Origin: Setaria digitata
Taxonomy: Eukaryota; Nematoda; Chromadorea; Rhabditida; Setariidae
Reading direction: 5' to 3'
NCBI GenBank assembly: GCA_003640385.1
Contig: RCAB01000267.1
Span: 1-64,000, forward strand
Length of the DNA stretch: 64,000 nucleotides
The first letter of the stretch is position 1; the number at the start of each line of letters is the position of its first letter. Below are positions 37,901 to 52,900 of the stretch, in pieces. Below the pieces are notes generated by a model. It worked only from the letters and a program-made list of their open reading frames with translations. It had not been told where the DNA came from and searched no databases. The position numbers were made by a program, and so were the translations under genes.

Positions 37901-40900
37901 ATTTATGCTGGCAATTACTATCAACTTGTTTGTGATAATTAGTGAAAAGTTAGCTGCAATTTCTTTCAATTATTTGCGTTTAATTTAATTACCTTTTTCT
38001 GCCCGAGAGGATCTAATATTAACTCGGCAACTGATTTTTGTTTGTATCCTATTAAACTGTTCTCCAAGTGTAATTTGAATGGCTCCGGTACTTCAGTCAT
38101 CTGAACAGGAAAATTAGAAAGAAGCTGTACACCACTAACTGTTAAATTTTTTTCTCTGACCATGGGTTTGATCCTTATTGATCATTTAAACAAAACAATA
38201 TTGCTAATCCTCATTAAACCATTTCTGTTCTGACCAAAAACTCTTTATCAATAGAATCATTTTCGGGAAATATGACTCATATTCTAATTTAAACCATAAT
38301 ATATTATAATTTAAACCATAATATAATTGACATAATATAATTATAATTTTACCTGTATCACAAACAATTTGTCATTATCACCAGTTTTAACATGAGCATA
38401 TACTTTTCCTCGAGTTTCACCTTCACCGTGAAACTCGAATTCAGTAGGTCCCTTCCTTAATACCTTTATCTAGAAAAAAAACCCATGAAACAGTAAATAG
38501 TAGGATGTGCTGCATTTTTGCAACTCCGTGGATTGAATATTTTGAATTTCAGATTTTAATTGCTAGATTAATTGAAGCACAACATTGAATAATTTCAAAT
38601 AAGCTGTAAAAGTGTTAGTTATGAAGACTGATGAAGTGCAAAAATTAAAATAGCCTAATCATCAAAGCTTCTTCTTTTTGAAAACCGACGAATAATATAT
38701 ACAACAAATTCTTGGACAACCTTGACAATAATGCACTAGCTAAGTAAAAATAGATATTAAGCAATTTTTTTAAAAAATGTAATTATAATTTAAGATGCTA
38801 ACTTGTAAGTGATTGATCGCATACGTCGGTGTTTGGAATTTCATGAAGCCTTTATCACCGTTTATGTCCATTTCAAATATATATTTATTTCCAGCACTTC
38901 GCAACATAGAATTTGCATTGTACTTCGAAGCTCGCTGAATTTATTTTCTTTTTAATTAAAACACGATTAATTTCGCGCCATGTGCGCGCTTCGGAATGAA
39001 ATTGTGTGAAATTGAAATAAAAATATGCGCTCAAAATTACGTTATCAATGTCGAATTTTATTTTTCCTTCGTTGTCCACAACGTTTCCCAATTTTAACCA
39101 ATAGCCTAGGTCGGTGTTCTGCGGCGACAAACTTTCATGTCCTCTGATTATATATCTGTTATTCAAATTACTTTCCGCATCACAGTTCCAAAAAACAGCT
39201 CCCTTTCGACAGTTGAACATAATCTGAAGTGGACATTTCGTTCCGTGCTACAGACTTTATTGTGAGCCAAATACAGGTAAACCGAAAGTAATGAATTGTG
39301 GAGGCTAATCAAATGGTTTTCATCAACAATGGTTCTTACTATTTTTTAAAGATTTCTTGAAAAATCTTCACCTTACCATACCGAATTGCTTCGAACGTTG
39401 TCGATAAGCCAAAGTCCACTTTCACTTCTCCATCACGATAAACTGTTGCTGCATCAGCGTTCACTTCTTTTTCGTTATACTTTAGATATTTCTTTAATCT
39501 CCTTTGGCCATCTTTATGATTATATTCTACAGTATGTTTCAGAATTATACCTGTTCCCTGCAAGTTAACTTTTTTTAATTAGAAATTGCAATTCTTGAAA
39601 AAAAAAAGTAGAACAAAAGGAATATTCGTCGAATTTCATCTTGTTAACCATTTCAACACTTAAATTTATCTTTATTAACTACTTTTGTAATCTTATCTAT
39701 GATCACTTCATTAAACAATTTACTTGTAAAGTGAAATGGTAATACTCTTGATGCTACATTAACACTGCCCAATTAATTACTGATAATTTTACCACTTATA
39801 AAATACCTTACCAATTTTATTATGAGAATTTCAAATACTCTTTACTTGATGGTTTTGAAGGTTAAAAATTTACTGTAACATCAGTAGCAGTACTGAAGGA
39901 TATATCATCCGTTTTTATTTCACTGGTTAGATTGTATGTCCTGCTAGCACCGACAAGTATCAAAACTGTTTTTGCTTTCCGTATTGTGATTGCTTTTTCC
40001 ACTTCTAACTGCTGGCTTAAACTTATTTGGGTCTGCAACATAAAAATTTAGAAAATTATTTATCATACAGAAATTTGATATATGCATAATTCATTTACTA
40101 CTTTCATTATTTATTTAAACAATTTTTTTGCAATACTTTTACCTTGTACTTTGATCCTCAAATAAATATCATATTAACGATGGTATTACTATGTAGAGTT
40201 AGAGTATGGCATGGCTAAATGTCGAAACTATCTAACAAAAATTTGATGCATCATTCAGTCGTTCAGAAGCACCCGTTCATATTTTGAAAAGCAAAAGCAA
40301 CTTGAGGTGTTTCCAATTTGCCACCGTAAGTGTAATGTCTGCTAATGTCCCGTAATGTTTTCTGCCAGTGGCCTTCAACAGCATAACGATCATTGTTTAC
40401 TTCAAGCATTCCTTCAGCATTTACCTGAAAACCAACGAGATATGCTAAATGGGAAAGTCGTCAGCATTTATTGTTTTCGTTAAAAGCGTTACAAATATCA
40501 CTGACAGTTTGGATCATAGTTTTAAGAATTTTCAAACAATAAATTTAAATTTTTAGCTATTTACCTGCTCTGTTCTGTAAATAAAAGCTGCTTTCGTTTT
40601 GATTGATCTTTGTTGGAAAGGTCTGTCAGTATACAAACTGCCGTCAATTTCAAAGAAGTTCCAGCGGAAGGGTGTAGCTCTGAGTGTCGCTGAAACCGAT
40701 CGAATACGATCCTTCTCAAAATCGCTGCAAAATTCATTATCCCAATCACAGTTTCTCTTTCTGGCAAAGCTAATCTTATAATTAGACGCAAATTAAAAAT
40801 CTTCAAATAAAGGTAGGGGAGTATCATTTGGCTTAAAAATTATCGCAATAAAATTTGGACGGAACATTCCAAAAATTTTGAAATAAATCTTTCGATAATG

Positions 40901-43900
40901 AAGAAACCATTTAAGAATCATTTTATCATGATGATGATCCAACTGCACATTCAAATTGCCACCATCGGATTGCACCTTCACTGCATGAGATAAGCCATTC
41001 GTGTGTTTCAGTTGGTTATACTCGACGGCTACCTTACGTGATCTCTATAAATGAACTTAATATGAATCATTGTCTAATTAATTTATTGTATTATATCTCT
41101 AACGAGCCAAAAAGTGTTCCGTTTGTAGCTTCCTATGGAAGTTTCCACCATTTTGTTTAAAATAACTCTGAAAGATTAGGAATTTTCTCAATTTTTTGTT
41201 GAGATTTCTAGCTCGACAAAAATATTTGCTTTGAATTTATCGCTACGAACTAGATCTAAATTGATCCTTGCCTTTCTTGATTCTTTTCATTTAATTACTG
41301 TTAGCTAACAAAATAGCCAACATACATCTTGATAATTCCAATTGAATTCTCCTCGGTATTGTTGATTAGGAAGATTGAATTTTTTTGGCACTGTAATATC
41401 ACAGGTACCAAAAAAACGACCGTCTTTGTATATTTTAGCATGTGTTTTTATACTATCTGCAGATGGTTGTACTTCGGCTGTCTGAAATGAAAAATTATTT
41501 GGAAGTGATTTGGTTTTTTTTTTTTTTGCTTTTTCTTCACTTACCAATTGATAATTAACTCTTGGCTCGAACTTCTCAGAATTGATTTTCACACTAAATC
41601 GTTGTTGATTACCAAATTCACCTTCAAGGTTACCGTTTAATTCATATATCGTTCGCCCTCCCTGCTTTGCTTCCCATTGTATACTGTAAAGTAAAGGCAA
41701 AACTAAAGGATGCAATATCTCCAAAAACTTTCCAAATTTTACTTTTTAAATTGAATATAAATTCATTAACGGTGACTGATAGTTTAAATTTCATAAGCAT
41801 ACGAAAAAAAAAATTAAGCACAATTATTTTTCTTTTTCTCTATCATCTTTTATAAGCTCCTCAAAGATTTTTTTTTAATAATAAGTAAATCTTAGTCACA
41901 ATAGATGGCAGATATGATGGTGAATCAATATGTTTGTTTTGCACATTCAACTTTATTTGAGAGTTCCGGAACAAACCCGGGACTGCCGAAATTCATAACT
42001 TTCTGATATTTTGTTCCGAAAATAACGTGTTTTGTGCAAAATTAGCTTTAGTTTCACTTGAGAAAACAGCTCCTTTTTGGATTTTTGGCTTTCCTTAACT
42101 TAGCGCCCATCACCTCCGCACTTTACTCCAGTTAAACTTCTTTTTCTTTCAAGTTCAGTAAAAAAAAAAAAGAGAAAAAACATGCTTTTTCTTACTTATA
42201 ATTATCAGTTTGATATTTGATATGTTTTTTGATGCTTATGGGTTCTGCTATGCCAGCAACATTAGCTGTCGATTCAATAGTGTATTCATTTTCCTACAAT
42301 GTTATTTCAAAAAATTATTTTACGTGATGAGAATTTCAAGAACCATAATAACTAACTGATGGATCAACTATCGTAATGGTGATAATTGTTTCTGATGATA
42401 ATTAATACTAACAAAAATGAATTAGAGAATATAAAGTTTGCTAAAATATATTTTCAATGCTCCCAATTGTTCATTTTTTGACAACTTTCTTTTCTTATTG
42501 GAAATTTTTTGTAGGAAAAAATTTACGTAATTGACTATTAAAATTGGTAATTTGTTATCCCAGAAGTGTGACTGAAAACCAAAAATCAAGCAGGAAATAC
42601 GTAGCATTTTTTTTTTTTTTTTTGAGTTCTGCTACATTATTTACTTGAATTATCATGATTCGTTTTATCATGATAATAGTGATTCTAAATAGCAAATCAG
42701 GATTACGACCACTTATCATGACTTTATGGCTTACTCGGGGACGAAATACAACTTGCGATATCGCATCTATTCTCTTATTTTGATCCCACTGTAAATACGT
42801 TTCCATTTTATACTGCCCAATGGTTACTTCATCAATTCTTTTCTTGAAGACAATCTTACGACCGAGATATTTCAATAGGATATTCCCGTTGAAGTTCCAT
42901 TTTGGATTAGTCTAAAAAGGACAGGAAACAATTTTCGGCTTGTTAATTCTTTTGTAAATTGATGAAATTATAAAGACTTGAAAGCAAAGAGGACCTTCAC
43001 GACGTATTCCGCTGATAAGTGGAATTCACGCGCATCTGGCGTTTCGGCATCAATTTTCAAAGTGAACTGTAGTGGAAAACGATTTTGATATATAATGTTT
43101 GCCCTGGTGTCGATGCCCAGTTCTTGGAACTTTACCTAAGTATCATTTCAATGCTTTGCATGAAAATTTTCATTTCACACTGAATTTTACAACAAAATTT
43201 TTGCAAGAAACTTCTTTGAGATCCAAGTTTTATAATACAAATTACTGAAAGAATTAAGTTCCCTTATTTCCCATTACTTTATTTCATCATTTTCAGATTT
43301 AAATAAACTACTACAAAATATTAACCATTCCAACAGCAGTGTACATATGATTAGATCCACGTGTTACATCTAAATTTGCCATTGATTTTTTCCCAAGATA
43401 AGTAGCTTCTAGCAAATTCTTCATACTATTTCCAGCATGATCGGAAAGTATTTGAAAATTCAATTCATTGAAAGTGTTACCGACAACTCGAACCGCATGC
43501 TTGAAGTGATAGTTAGTTCCTTTTTTCTGGAAATTAAAACATAAATTTCCTTTCTTATCGATTATCAACTAATAGTGTGCCTAACTGCAACGAACCTTTG
43601 TTCATAAAATTACGGACTTTTTGTTTTTAAGAATAATTAAAAGAGAAATAAGCTTGTGAACTTGCTTCAAATGCTTGTTCCAATCCGATTTCAAATGTCT
43701 TTTTTGGATAATTATCAATTTGATATTCACCACTTATTGTACCATTCAAATTGACCAGTCCTCGACGAATAATTGAAGCAATTAATTTCCCGTTAAAATC
43801 GGGTCCAGAGTATTCTAGCTTGCCTTCGTACTTCGGCGCTTCAGGATTTATTAGAGCTGAAAGACATAATAACTTATCGATGATCATTAAAATAACAGGA

Positions 43901-46900
43901 GTTCTTATTTAGGACTAAAATTACCAAATGCAAAGTTCTGACATATCTGCCTACTAAGATATCTCAAACCCAATAAGAAATAATCACTGTCCTTCAAATG
44001 AATCAGCTTAGCTATAATTTAGCATTCACAGGAATGCATTGTATGGAATCAGATTATTACTCTGAGAAAGCTCACTTCTGAAGACAATCGGCTTGCCGAA
44101 GACTTTTTCTAAGTGAAAATCAACCATTGCGTAGGGTTTCACAATGTCATATTGCAATTCCGCCGCAATTTCCGCTACAGGCAGACTTTCAACAATACTT
44201 CTCGCATTTAGCTTATACAAGTTCAGCGGCCCTGCTTTATCCGTCTGCAAAGAGGAATTTTTTACTCTTTCGAAAACTTTTATTTGAATTAAAACTACAC
44301 TTTTATGCCATATTTTTGTCACTTCGATTTCATTATGCTGCAAACCGTCACATCATTTGCGCATTATCAATCAACGGGTTAAATAAACGGATCAATTAAT
44401 TAATCAATTAAAAAAAAATAGATAAAGGGAGAAATAACAAACAAATAAACAAACCAATAAGTAAATAAAAATTAAGGAAGTAAACAACCTTTAGTATGCC
44501 ATCAAGAATATAAACATTATTATCCACCATCAGTTTAAGATTAGTCGCATATTCTTCAGTGCGCTGCATTTGTTGCAAATTACCATCCAATACAATCGTT
44601 TTGAATGGTGTAATGACACCGATTTTAAGTTTTCTTTGCGGAATTGAAATTTCAAAATTGGCTTCCATTTTTCGATTTACTTCCGACCCCGGTGTATCCA
44701 TACTTATCAATAGTTTTTGCTCACCTCTCTGAAATCTCGGGATTTTTTCTTGCGTGCACATATCCACTCATTTATATTATTTCAATAGAAAAGACAACAT
44801 TGTCATTATCAGCGTAGCTGTATTTCTAAAACGTTACCAATCGTCTTCTGAATCTCTAAACCAAAAGCTATGAGTCAGTAAGATGGGAAGTTCCATATAA
44901 AACTGAAAAACTTACAGCACTGAATCTCTCAATAAAAAATTGATAGCTGCTTAAGCGACGATCATTTTTTTCCACTTTAAGGCTTCCTTCTATGATCGGG
45001 AAATTAGCTTTAAACTGAAAAAAGATCCATAAATTCGTTATTAAAAACTTCGTCTGCACTGAAATATCTCAAATATAACGATTACATAACAAAAATTATA
45101 ATAATTACATCAATACATCCTCGAATCCCAAAGATTTTTGCGAGAGTATCGGCAGAACAATAGTGTCTTTGTTGTATTTTATAGCTATCTAACCCAATGC
45201 TGAATGGTTGATGACGATTGCTTTCTATTTTTATAATACTGCTACTGGAAAATAGCACTTTTAATAATGTGTCCATTCACAATTTTGAATAATAATTAGT
45301 TCTTTATTTTTAAACTTTTCCTAAAAAGTGATAGGTTATAAAGCCGTATACGAGTAGATTGAAATTCAATGGACATTATATTCTCAAACAAATTATGATT
45401 TTTTTTCGAAATAATACATATTTTACCGCATCTGAGCAACCAGAAGATCGTTGTGAGGAACACCGATCGTTAATGACAGCCTCCTTCCATCACTCATTTC
45501 CATAGAACTTACGATACTTGTTGCAGCGTGTAAATTTGACGTTACCAAGGCACCAGATGCTACTTGACCTGCGCGTAGAAGTACTGCACCTCCTCTTGCA
45601 AGTGATAATGATGGACGTAAGTCAATCTACAATAGAGAGGAAACAAAATTGAACGAATTGGTTGCAAATAAATTTGATTTATGTGCTTAAATTAAATCAA
45701 ATTTTTGGAAAATAAATCAAGTTTCAAATTCCTTGGACTTAATTTGGTATAAAGACGAAGATTTGCAAAACATTACTTACATGACCATTTGCATCACCTC
45801 TTCGCTTTAACAAATTAACAAGATTCAATCTCAATTTGCTATCTATTTTAGCGGCAACTGATACATTCACCAGAAATTGAAGTGATAAACCGGACAAAGT
45901 AGGGAATGTTTGTGATAATTCAAACAGGAGCATATGACGTGAGAGCTAAAAGTGCGTGTAAATGTAAAAAATTTATGTAGTAATTTTAAATATTCCAAAT
46001 CAAGCAATAAATAATTGAGAATTTAAGAAAATTTATAGAAAAAAACTCCAACTAAAATTAAAATTTGGGCGAATAAGAATTACCAAAAGTAAATTAATCA
46101 GCAAAATCAGTCTAACGAGAAAAAGATGAAAACACACTTCTTTCTAATCCATGCTAATGATATAGTCTTTGCCTGATCTTGGCAACACAGTAACATGCTA
46201 AATAATCCATATACTTACCGATTTCTGACAAGTCGTGTAATCTTAATCTTTTCATCAGAGTTAGAACTTAAATAACCAATGCATTATGGTTTCTATCATT
46301 TACCTTTTTCGTATTTTCCTGTACTAATTTTGCCAACATTTGATTAATTTCAATATTTTCTTTTATTTCACTCAACAGTTGATTTTGGTTCGTTTGAAAC
46401 GCATAATAATGCAAATCATCCCCAAACATCTGCAAATTACAATTTATGAAAGAGTTGGACGGTAGAATACAGTATGAAAGTATAAAATAACTGTATGATA
46501 ACACAGTATCCTTAGTTGATTTACTTACGATAATCATCATTAGTAAACTACCCGGACATAAAATGTTGTTGTGATTCGATCTTCAACAGCGTTTTTCCTC
46601 CGACTATATAGTTGTTTCAATTGATTTAATTTAGGATATCGTGAATGAAATGTTTTTTCCCGAAAAACATGCCCATTTGGATTGCTTATATAACCATCAG
46701 GGCCAAATAATTCCTCTTCTGCTTGCTCCAAACCCACAGCTTGTGTTCCAATTTCTAATATGTTGACGCTATAAACGGATGTTGCAGTTGATTTATAATA
46801 AATGATAAGTGATGAAAAAGTGATGAAATCATGGTTCAGATTTCAAATCATTGTAAAATTGAATATTATAAATATTGTGAAAATATTATAATGCTATAAA

Positions 46901-49900
46901 TTATAAAACAAAAAAAGAAGGACAAATTAATCACTTAAAATCTTTTGGAGATGATGCTAACTTCACTAAGATTATGATCAAACACCACAACTATGTCGCT
47001 TCCTTTACAATTCAAATTTCTACCAATTGCTATGCTTGAAATCTTCCAGATGACTAGCTTATCAGACAACTACAAATAGGTGTGCATATTATTGGATGAT
47101 TACAGCTAAATTTGACTTATTTTTTCTCTAAGGAAAGAATATTGGACAGATAACCTTTTCCCGAAAAGATGCACAGTAAAATTGAGTTTTACTTCACGAG
47201 GTATGTATCCGTTTGGAACGAGTAGTACGGATGTATCCATGTGGCCACCATAGTTATTCTAAAATAATCAACATGACCAAGATATAATATGAGAAGTTTT
47301 TAATTGGTGAAGTAGCATTTTTGATAACTCAATGCAATTTATTTTGGAATTTATATCATTTTGAATTTATTGATAGTTTTCGAGTTATCTGCCCCTTCTC
47401 GGCAACCTTTTCAAGCACAAAACGAATTACTCAGCATTAGAAACCAATTAAATAATTAAGAATTAGCTTAGCAAACCTTTCAAGAGGTTTAACTTCAGCC
47501 ATATCTCACATATGATTAAGTAAAATGCACACTGAGATAAAGCAACTCCGCAATACCTTGATAAAAAAAAACAAAACGCTAAGTAGCTAAGACAAATTTC
47601 CAAATCAGTTTGTTTTTCTTCAAAGTTTTTTTAAAAAAAGACATAAGCAACAAACCAAGAAAATTTAAAAAAGAAAGAATTATTACTTCTCTATCAAAGT
47701 ACCCCAATTCGTAGTAACGTGAAAAGCGATTCGGATCTAAATTATAGTGATGTGGGATATGAAATCGTTTAAGAATATGCTGCAAGTTAGATGAGCTTGG
47801 ATTTGTTGATCGTTGTTTCGTATTCAAATAGGACCAAACATATGAACCAACTAGAAGGCAATTATTATTACAAATGTGATATGGATTGATGACATTGGAA
47901 TGAATTATCATTAAAGTTGAAAAAATGGTAACAATAAGGATGTTATATTTATTTTAGATATAACAACTTAATTGTGAGTAATTAGCCATATAAATTCCTA
48001 ATAACATAATGATGTGCATCGTACCTAGCATGCAATAATGAAAATGTTGATCAGAGAAAAAATTTTTAAACCTTGATTAATGGTTTCATTATGCAGTTGG
48101 TCTATAATAATCTGTAATATCTCATCGTTTGGACATTCCATTAATTGTCGAAATGATGCTATTCGTACTTGTACATCTTCCTGAGAATGACAAATTCATA
48201 TATTTGCTTGCAAAAAAAAGGTAACTCGGGAATGTTTTATTGTCATATGAGACGAGAATAAATAAAGTTCTTTTTTTTCGGTTTTTGTTTTTGAATTTAA
48301 CCATATATCTAGAGGACGTATCACTAGTTGTTTGATGGACACCATGTCGTCGTCAAAGGGACTGATTTTTGTTCAGTGTAGAGAATCAGTTATGATGACC
48401 GGCATAAGAATAAGAAACTGGTGATCCTAGGAAAAGATTCGTTGCGGTCAGTAATTCATAAACAAGTTGCAAAAAATGATATTCGAATTTTCCTAAATTC
48501 ATTTTGTAGACGAAATGCTAGATGGAATGATCGAAAAGAGGAAAAATTGAACGATTTCAGTGAAAACCTTTCGATCACGGAATAATTCGGTGATTTTGGC
48601 ATTTCGTTGCTGGCTGCAGGGTTTCCTACGCAATGCATCAATTGCAGCAAGTTTTACTTCTTTTGCAACTCGATCACCTGTTATGCAATTTAATATAGCT
48701 GCTAAGGACTGTTTTTCGTAGCCGATGTTTCCGATCGACTTCAAAGCAATCACCGCTTTCTACAACAATCATGTCCTAGATCAAAAATAATCATATTTTT
48801 ATCACCATTCTTAATATCATATTTAGCTAACTTTGATTTCCTCAAACTGTTCTCCAACATGACAGCCAGGAGGTAATTTCGATAAAATAACATCTATAAC
48901 ACGTTGTACTGTTGGCTCTTTCCCACACATCGGATGAGCAATACAGTAGGACTGTACTAATGAAGAAACAGCCAATAAACCTTAAAAATCATTTTTTTAA
49001 ATTTTACTCTCAGTCTTTTTATTTTAAAGGTGTTGTAATTGAGTTGATCGAAATTTTATTTAAATATCGAATTTGAGATTTTTAAATATATTAATGTCAT
49101 TAATTTATATAATCGATACCATGAATTGGAACCCTTTCGATAAATGCAGCAATAGAATTCATGGTGCCAATTTTTGGATTTGGCAGCAAAGAAAGGGATG
49201 AGTAGATTGATTCTGAAGAAGCTTCTGAATTTATCAAATTGGCAAGTTGCATGAGACATGCATTTGAAGCACACGCCGCCAAGGCATCAACGAAAGCATC
49301 ACATTGGAAATTCGAGATTGAACTCAGATCTTCCGCTGACAATCCTCGAAGATTGTATACCAAATCAGCAAAATGTGATGCTGCCTAATAAAGTTTTCAG
49401 TCTTATTGCACAAAATAAAATGATACATCGTAAAGACCGAAAGCCATTTTCCGGAAAGAGCAAACACTCACATCCGGCGCAACACGGTCATTCGTTTGGC
49501 ACAGTTCATTGATGATTCGTTTAGCAAACTGAGGTGAGCTTTTCAAGTAAAAGTTGTCATCGGTGTGATCGAAAACGATGGATAAGCGTTCTTTGAACGG
49601 TTCCTGCGATGCTACCCTAGCTATTCCAACAGCTTGCAATCTTTGCTCAACATGTAAAGTTCCGAGTTTGCCTTCATCGAACGGTGATGTGACGTGGTAA
49701 TTTTCCGTACAGGTTACCTGTAAGGTTGAGTAATTATAATTTGCAACTAAGGAAGTGGGAAAAGTGTTCAGGTGCACTCAATCGTCCTACCTAATAACGA
49801 AAGCACCGAACTTAAACTTGAGGCTTTATCGGACTACGCTAGCATCGAATAAGATTGGATATAGTCAATTACTCAAAATAGAAGATAAGGGTAAAATTAG

Positions 49901-52900
49901 GAGTGAAATACTCGTGATTTTGACGTAGGCGTGAATCTCAGGCAAATGTAAGTGGAGCTGGGTCAATGCAATTGATCTAAAATATTGTGAGAAAGATATG
50001 AGCTTCTAGAGATTTTATTAACTCCCATTACTTTAATTTTCTTCCATTAAAACCATGTTCTAAAATGCAATGAAACATCAGTACTCTTCCAAACTATCTT
50101 TTATCACTAATTAGTAATTTGATAAAAAGTACAGGATTATTCAACCATGATCAAATAGACAATAGCTCATTATAAATAGTTAAAATAAATAATAAATCAA
50201 CCATAAAATTATAAATATAAATAATAATAAATAGACAATAGTCAAATAGACATAAAAGGTTTCGTGTCAGATCGCACCGATATCCGCAGCAGGTCTCCAA
50301 AGTGAATAGCCTCTAGTAGAAAAAATTAAGGGAAGTCGGCAAATAGATTAGTGACTTCGAGATAAGGACTGACTCTAAGGACTGGCGGGTCGGACTGTAA
50401 TGAAGTACAATCTGATCCATATAGTGTAACACATCTGCTAAAAAAATTAGCAAAAGTATATAAAGTTTTAAATATTAGACACAATTTACCTGTTGAAGGT
50501 TATAATTAGCAATCTGACGCTCACACGTTTGCTTTGTTTCCATTATTGGTACTGCTTGCATTTTCTGAATATTAAATGACAAAACAAAGCTTAATGAAAG
50601 AAGATTACTCTATTTTCTTTTTGAGATAATATAAATAAACATTTCCGCTATTTTCTACTTTGAAACTTTCAAACCCAGATATTAGCTTTTCGATCTTGTG
50701 AGTACACTAGTAATTGAGAGTCTGCATTTTTTAAGTTACTAATACAGGTACAGTGATCACTAAATCTGTTAGTTATATCTTGTCTACTTGTCATTTGAAT
50801 GAATAAGATGACGAATATCCGAAATATTATTTCTGTGGAACTAACCGCTTTCAGTCTGTACGGGATAGCTCGAACTCCAGTAACGTCATGTTCACGATAA
50901 CATTCATTTAACTTCTTTGTTGTTTTCAAATTCAATACATCGTTTGATTTTCTTTTTTCAATAACTACTGGACAATCGCCAGAGATATCGGTCTCTCTCG
51001 GTCCTTCTAATGGAGTCAACGATGTTCAATACTTATAATTATCAACAAAACTTTAAATAGATGAAATGAAATCTCGAGAGTATGTTGAAGAAGTAGTGTC
51101 AAGTTCCAAAAAATAAAAACATTTTTGATTAAAATCACTTCCTACTTGGAACCCATAATAATCAGAGTGAAGACCAAAGCAAAAGTGCAAATGAAAAATG
51201 CAAATGAGTAATGTCAAACTTCAAAATACAATTTTCAAAGCAGAAAAAACATAGAAGAGAAAGACCTTCTCAATTCCTACCGTGTTTAATTTGAAATGCG
51301 GAGAGGATCGCCCGTTTAATATTCACGGCCCACGTGGGATCATCTTCATGAGGGCAAACTGCTTTCACTTCTCCATCATCAAACGCAAACCGTAGTGATG
51401 ATCTTTCCAGAATGTCACTCCAGTCACTTGCTACGTCCATTCCTCTCAGTGACGTCCGTGTTAACTACAGTATCACGTTAACAACTTTCTCATAACGTAA
51501 AAAGATTATTGCTAATAATTAAAAAAATAAATTATCAGTCTAATGGCCGAGATGAAAAACAGTGCATATATTTTTTTTTAAGTTGGTTTGATGGAGAGAG
51601 AAATATCACGCTATCAACATTAACAGACTGCTTATTGCGATAACTTATAGAAGTTGGAACAAATAAGTCCAAAAAATAAGTGGCAAAGATTTCTGACGAA
51701 AATACTAATCACTTTTCTGAAATTAAAAATGCAGAGTTAGCGGGTTGGTTTAAAATTTCCATCTATAAATTCAAAATATATATTAAAATTAGTAAACTTT
51801 TAAAGTATTAAAAATTACTTTGAGGGAGAATTCGCAAGGTGAATGAACGGATATATGCGCTTGCGCCGTCTGTGCCACGTCCGTATCACGTTCGTGGCCA
51901 ATTTTCAGAATGGTTCGAGACGTTACATCAAATACGTAACTTCGACCTACATCGTATTTTACTTCTGATGACACACCTAAAGTCATTGATTTTTCATAAC
52001 ACAGTTATTTGCTCACAAAAAGGAAATTTCCTGAAAATAATTTATCCAATAATCTAATCAGTATTATACACTCACCTGTAATTAATCATCATATCAGTTA
52101 GGTGTACGGAAAAGTATTCATTCTACTCGCATTCAAAGTTTATGATTTATTACTTTTGTGAATCAATTCATATTTTTTATCTACTGTTCAAAAATCTTTT
52201 CATTGCAGTTTTTTATCTACTGTTCAAAAATCTTTTCATGTGAGAAATTGAATTTAAAAAAAAAATTTGCTTTATCCTGCTTAATTTGAAGCAAAATTTT
52301 TTAAATTTTGTTTCCATCATTTTGCATAATTTACTAATTAAATCCTACAGAATCCAAAACAAGCTGCTATTGCCATCGTTGCTGATAATTAAGAAACTGT
52401 TACAAATGAAGTATGAAAATTATTAATATGCAATTATGTTATTCAAACATCGAATTACGCAAATAGAAAGACGCTTAGTAACGCAAATATTCTAAATGAA
52501 TTTTACTCAGTTCATAGCAGTACTAGATGATATGTCATATTTAATTGTTAGATACTGATGACTTACTTTTTGCACTGTATTGAAGTTTAAATTTCAAATT
52601 TACTTCACAACCAAAACGCCAAATTCAGACCTTTGTTTATATAGGTTACAGTTTTAACAGAGAGCTTTTCATGTTGATTTCATTCATAAAATGATATTTT
52701 ACAAAATTAATGAAATTTCCTTTATTGTTTTTACAATGCAATAATATGCACAATGATCAATTCAAAATCAAATAATGTTTGTTTACACAATTTATGCTTT
52801 TTATACAGTAAGCAGGAACCATCCATTTACTTATCAGTTTTTGACTCGAAGGTGAATAATGCATGACTGTATGAAAATTGTTCTTTCTTATCATTTATCA

